Source: Bacteroides sp. UBA1773 | Lineage (GTDB): Bacteria; Bacteroidota; Bacteroidia; Bacteroidales; Bacteroidaceae | DNA length: 10,035 bases | Assembly (NCBI GenBank): GCA_002315285.1 | Contig: DCGR01000039.1 | Span: forward strand, 1-10,035 | Reading direction: 5' to 3' | Part shown: positions 7,520 through 10,035 of the stretch, piece after piece | Numbering within the stretch: position 1 is the first letter of the stretch | Layout: the number at the start of each line of letters is the position of its first letter | The notes under the pieces: generated by a model | Told to the model about the DNA's origin: nothing | The model's database searches: none | What the model saw: only the letters and a program-made list of their open reading frames with translations | Made by a program: the position numbers and the translations under genes

Positions 7520-8977
7520 TTATAATTTTACCTTTCGTTTGGTGGGTTTTGACTCGTTGTGCAGACGGTCAAGGGCTGTAACTACGTAGGTGTATTTGAT
7601 GTTTCCTCCTTGATAGGGAAGGGGAAGAAATTCGTTGGGGGTTATGGCTATGATTTTGGATGGGTCGTCTGTGTTCACGCGTTCGCCAGGAAGAAAGCGA
7701 TACACCACAAAACGGGTGATGCGGTCGAACTCATTGTTGCGTTGGCGAGCTGTCCAAAAGAGTACGGGCCCATCGTCGGTCCAAACCACTTTCAGCTTTC
7801 TTACCTTCTTGGGCGCAACAGGGTCGATGAAAGGACTGGTAGGGACGAGTGCCGGATAACGGTGATAGGTGCTGACGAGTGCTTGGGTGTAACCGCCAGG
7901 ATTGTCGACGAGAGCATCAGCATACCACTGGCAACTGCCTTGTACGTTAGGCATGGAACGTTGTAGCTCCATTTTGCGCTGCATGTCGCCATGCTTGATG
8001 GTACGCAACACGTCTTGTCCGATGAAGAGCGGACGTTGGGAGGCATGGTCGTTCCACCAACGTATGAGAGTGTCGTAGTCGGCAGCAGGGTTGCCGATTT
8101 CCCAATAGATTTGTGGTATGTTATAGTCAATCCATCCGTTGTTGACCCATAATAGAATGTCGGCATAAAGGTTGTCGAAATTTTGCAATCCATTGGTGCG
8201 GCTGCCTTGCGGGTCGGATGACTGGTTGCGGTAGATGCCAAAAGGCGAGATGCCGAGTTTCACCCAAGGCTTGTTGTCGTAGATCAACTGATGAAGGTCG
8301 CGGACGAGCAGGTTGACGTTGTTGCGCCGCCAGTTGCCGATATCAACAAAGGAGCCTCTGTTGGCATTGAAACTGTTGATGTCGGGGATTTGCTCCCCTG
8401 CGGCGGGATAGGGATAGAAATAGTCGTCCATGTGGATGGCATCGACATCGTAGCGCGAAATGATGTCGAGAACGATGTTGCAAATCCACGCACGGCATTC
8501 GGGCAAGGCTGGATTGAAGTATAGCTGTCCGTTATAGGTGAAGAACCAATTGGGATGTTGCTGGGTGGGGTGGGAATCGGCTGGGTTGGTGGTGCTCTTG
8601 GTGCGTGCCCTGTATGGATTAATCCAGGCATGGAGTTCCATGCCACGGCGATGGCTCTCTGCAATCATCCATTGGAGGGGATCCCATCCGGGATCTTGAC
8701 CTTGCACACCGGTGAGGAAGCGACTCCACGGTTCGAACTGGGAGGTATAGAGTGCGTCGGCCTCTGCTCTGACCTGAAAAATGATAGCATTGATACCGGC
8801 TTGCTGGCAGGCATCTAGTTGCCGGATGAGTTTCTGCTGCATCTGTCGTGGGGAGAGACCTTGGAACTGCCCGTTGACACATTGTATCCAAGCGCCACGA
8901 AATTCGCGTTTGGGACTTTGGGAAAAAAGAGTGGCACAAAGAATAAGTGCGCAAAAGAGTAAAATGTTTCGTTTCAT
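7520..8977 (-). CDS. GHL10-family glycosyl hydrolase, exported
   Basis: Predicted secreted glycosyl hydrolase of 485 residues from the GHL10 (DUF187, COG1649) family. One member, E. coli DigH/YddW, acts on peptidoglycan strands stripped of peptides; that role is possible here but inferred. Residues 1-20 are a signal peptide (MKRN, hydrophobic run, LFSQ). A TIM-barrel-type domain covers about 24-385 with the family landmarks EFRGAWI (25-31), IIFQVRAEADALY (65-77), ELHAWINPYRA (114-124), HMDDYFYPYP (182-191, with the likely catalytic D184-D185), GISPFGIYRN (242-251) and DYNIPQIYWEIG (284-295). The C-terminal 391-485 looks like a fibronectin type III-like domain. The start is ATG at 8975-8977, because the 33 in-frame residues upstream have no secretory character and cover the promoter. 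It diverges from uvrA. A downstream sialidase-like gene on the same strand suggests a small glycan-processing unit. Confidence 0.93.
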   Translation of the reverse strand: MKRNILLFCALILCATLFSQSPKREFRGAWIQCVNGQFQGLSPRQMQQKLIRQLDACQQAGINAIIFQVRAEADALYTSQFEPWSRFLTGVQGQDPGWDPLQWMIAESHRRGMELHAWINPYRARTKSTTNPADSHPTQQHPNWFFTYNGQLYFNPALPECRAWICNIVLDIISRYDVDAIHMDDYFYPYPAAGEQIPDINSFNANRGSFVDIGNWRRNNVNLLVRDLHQLIYDNKPWVKLGISPFGIYRNQSSDPQGSRTNGLQNFDNLYADILLWVNNGWIDYNIPQIYWEIGNPAADYDTLIRWWNDHASQRPLFIGQDVLRTIKHGDMQRKMELQRSMPNVQGSCQWYADALVDNPGGYTQALVSTYHRYPALVPTSPFIDPVAPKKVRKLKVVWTDDGPVLFWTARQRNNEFDRITRFVVYRFLPGERVNTDDPSKIIAITPNEFLPLPYQGGNIKYTYVVTALDRLHNESKPTKRKVKL

Positions 8978-8981
8978 GGCG

Positions 8982-9013
8982 CAAAGGTATGAAAAAGTTT
9001 TTACCTTTGCAAA
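8982..9013 (-). promoter_or_regulatory. Promoter of the GHL10 gene, consensus Bacteroidota type
   Basis: On the minus strand TTTG (9010-9013) is followed after exactly 20 bases by TACCTTTG (8982-8989), an exact match to the TTTG-N19-21-TAnnTTTG pattern of the Bacteroidota primary sigma factor. Only four bases separate the -7 box from the ATG of the hydrolase gene, so the transcript should start at or within a few bases of the start codon. The -33 element abuts the uvrA -7 box, so the two promoters overlap. Confidence 0.72.
9002..9009 (+). promoter_or_regulatory. -7 box of the uvrA promoter
   Basis: TACCTTTG on the plus strand fits TAnnTTTG and lies 20 bases before the uvrA ATG, giving a leader of roughly 12-17 bases. 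No TTTG is found at the proper distance upstream, so the -33 element is weak or absent. The box and its mirror copy at 8981-8989 form a nine-base inverted repeat (GCAAAGGTA / TACCTTTGC) around a 12-base AT-rich centre. No SOS-type operator was recognised. Confidence 0.55.
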
Positions 9014-9029
9014 TTCAAAGCGAAAGACA

Positions 9030-10035
9030 ATGCCGGAAGAAAAGTATATATCTGTTAGGGGTGCCAGGGTGAACAACCTGAAAAATGTGAACGTGGATAT
9101 TCCTCAGGGAAAATTTGTTGTCATCACGGGATTGTCGGGCTCCGGGAAATCGTCGTTGGCGTTCGATACGCTTTATGCTGAGGGACAACGCCGATATGTG
9201 GAGAGTTTGAGTAGCTATGCACGGCAGTTCCTGGGGAGGCTGAGCAAACCAGAGTGCGATTTCATTAAGGGCTTGCCTCCTGCCATAGCGATAGAGCAGC
9301 AAGTGGGTAGCCGCAATCCTCGCTCTACGGTGGGGACGAGTACTGAGATTTACGACTATTTGCGAATGCTCTATGCTCGTGTGGGACACACGTTCTCGCC
9401 CGTTAGCGGAAAGGAGGTAAAAAGACACAGCGTGGAGGATGTCATGGCGCACGTGATGGAACGGCCTGCCGGTGTACGATTTCTGGTGCTTGCCCCATTG
9501 ACCGTGCACAATGGAAGGACATTGGAGAAACAGCTGGAGGCATACTTGAAGCAGGGATTTTCTCGTGTGGAGTGTGCGGGATGTGTGATGCAGATAGAGG
9601 ATTGTCTGCAACAGTACCAATTGGAGAAGGTGGATGAGTCTGAGGTGTACTTGCTCATTGACCGCATGTCGGTGAACGCTTCGAAGGATATGACAAGCCG
9701 TCTTGCCGATTCGCTTCAAACTGCCTTCTTCGAGGGGCATGGCATGTGTATGCTGCGTTTCATTGACGGTGAGGGAAGCTCTGAACAGGTGGTCTTTAGT
9801 AATCGCTTCGAGGCTGACGGAATGGAATTCCAGGAGCCGTCCGACCAGATGTTCTCGTTCAATTCTCCGATGGGGGCTTGTCCGGAATGTGAGGGATTTG
9901 GACGGGTTATCGGTATAGATGAACGTCTGGTAGTGCCAGATACTTCGTTGAGTGTGTATGAAGGGGCTGTGTATTGTTGGCGAGGAGAGAAAATGAGCGA
10001 ATGGAAAAATGCTTTTGTGCGACAGGCTCCGGAAC
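9030..10035 (+). CDS. uvrA: UvrA, excinuclease ABC subunit A (N-terminal part, runs off the window)
   Basis: First 335 residues of the ATPase that, with UvrB, scans DNA for bulky lesions and loads the incision complex in nucleotide excision repair; the full protein is normally about 940 residues. Landmarks: VRGARVNNLKNV at the start, Walker A GLSGSGKS (34-41), then FDTLYAEGQRRYVESLSSYARQFL (45-68), a highly conserved UvrA stretch, and AIAIEQ (85-90) with RSTVGTSTEIYDYLR (98-112). Residues about 115-280 correspond to the UvrB-binding and insertion region. The first zinc module shows only its second half, CPEC (284-287) in FNSPMGACPECEGFG; the usual first Cys pair is absent from SNRFEADGMEFQEP. 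I recall the same in other Bacteroidota UvrA1 proteins. The ATG at 9030 begins MPEEKYISV and gives the normal UvrA N-terminus. It is transcribed divergently from the GHL10 gene. Confidence 0.97.
   Translation, partial: MPEEKYISVRGARVNNLKNVNVDIPQGKFVVITGLSGSGKSSLAFDTLYAEGQRRYVESLSSYARQFLGRLSKPECDFIKGLPPAIAIEQQVGSRNPRSTVGTSTEIYDYLRMLYARVGHTFSPVSGKEVKRHSVEDVMAHVMERPAGVRFLVLAPLTVHNGRTLEKQLEAYLKQGFSRVECAGCVMQIEDCLQQYQLEKVDESEVYLLIDRMSVNASKDMTSRLADSLQTAFFEGHGMCMLRFIDGEGSSEQVVFSNRFEADGMEFQEPSDQMFSFNSPMGACPECEGFGRVIGIDERLVVPDTSLSVYEGAVYCWRGEKMSEWKNAFVRQAPE

Noticed and set aside
9015..9740. A 241-codon open frame on the minus strand opposite uvrA
   Set aside because: It lies fully antisense to a clear UvrA coding region, and its translation is rich in His, Leu and Arg without domain motifs; a shadow frame.

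Overview
The window looks like a Bacteroidota chromosome, most probably Prevotella or a close relative. The signs are an ISAon1-type insertion sequence, a tRNA gene without an encoded CCA, a small bacterial histone H1 (Hc1-like) gene, a periplasmic-TPR sensor kinase with a response regulator of Bacteroidales type, and the Bacteroidota promoter signature (TTTG, about 20 bases, TAnnTTTG). Genus is an inference; no database was searched.

Layout. Positions 113-1251 (+) hold a degraded ISAon1-like element: OrfA looks whole, but the transposase ORF has a frameshift and an internal deletion that removes the first catalytic Asp. A tRNA-Arg(TCT) gene lies on the minus strand at 1435-1508. From 1707 to 5784 (minus) runs a two-gene signalling operon: a 1122-residue sensor kinase and an overlapping response regulator. 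The kinase is a tandem fusion of two kinase-like modules. The front half keeps the ATP-binding motifs but has no phosphoacceptor His; the back half has a plausible His box but a worn-down ATPase domain, and begins with its own signal-peptide-like segment. A 57-residue histone H1-like gene (5851-6024, minus) follows, with a probable terminator between it and the kinase gene.

Positions 6153-8977 (minus) hold two genes for exported glycan-active proteins: a sialidase-superfamily gene broken by one in-frame TAA, and upstream of it a GHL10-type glycosyl hydrolase. The hydrolase diverges from uvrA (9030 to the window end, +), and the two promoters overlap in a short inverted repeat. The hydrolase transcript is predicted to be nearly leaderless.

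Stretches without a gene are short. Positions 1-112 are AT-rich with nothing recognised. Positions 1252-1434 are probably the distal part of the insertion element. Positions 1509-1706 and 6025-6152 show only weak hairpins or palindromes. Positions 7323-7519 contain a small imperfect repeat.
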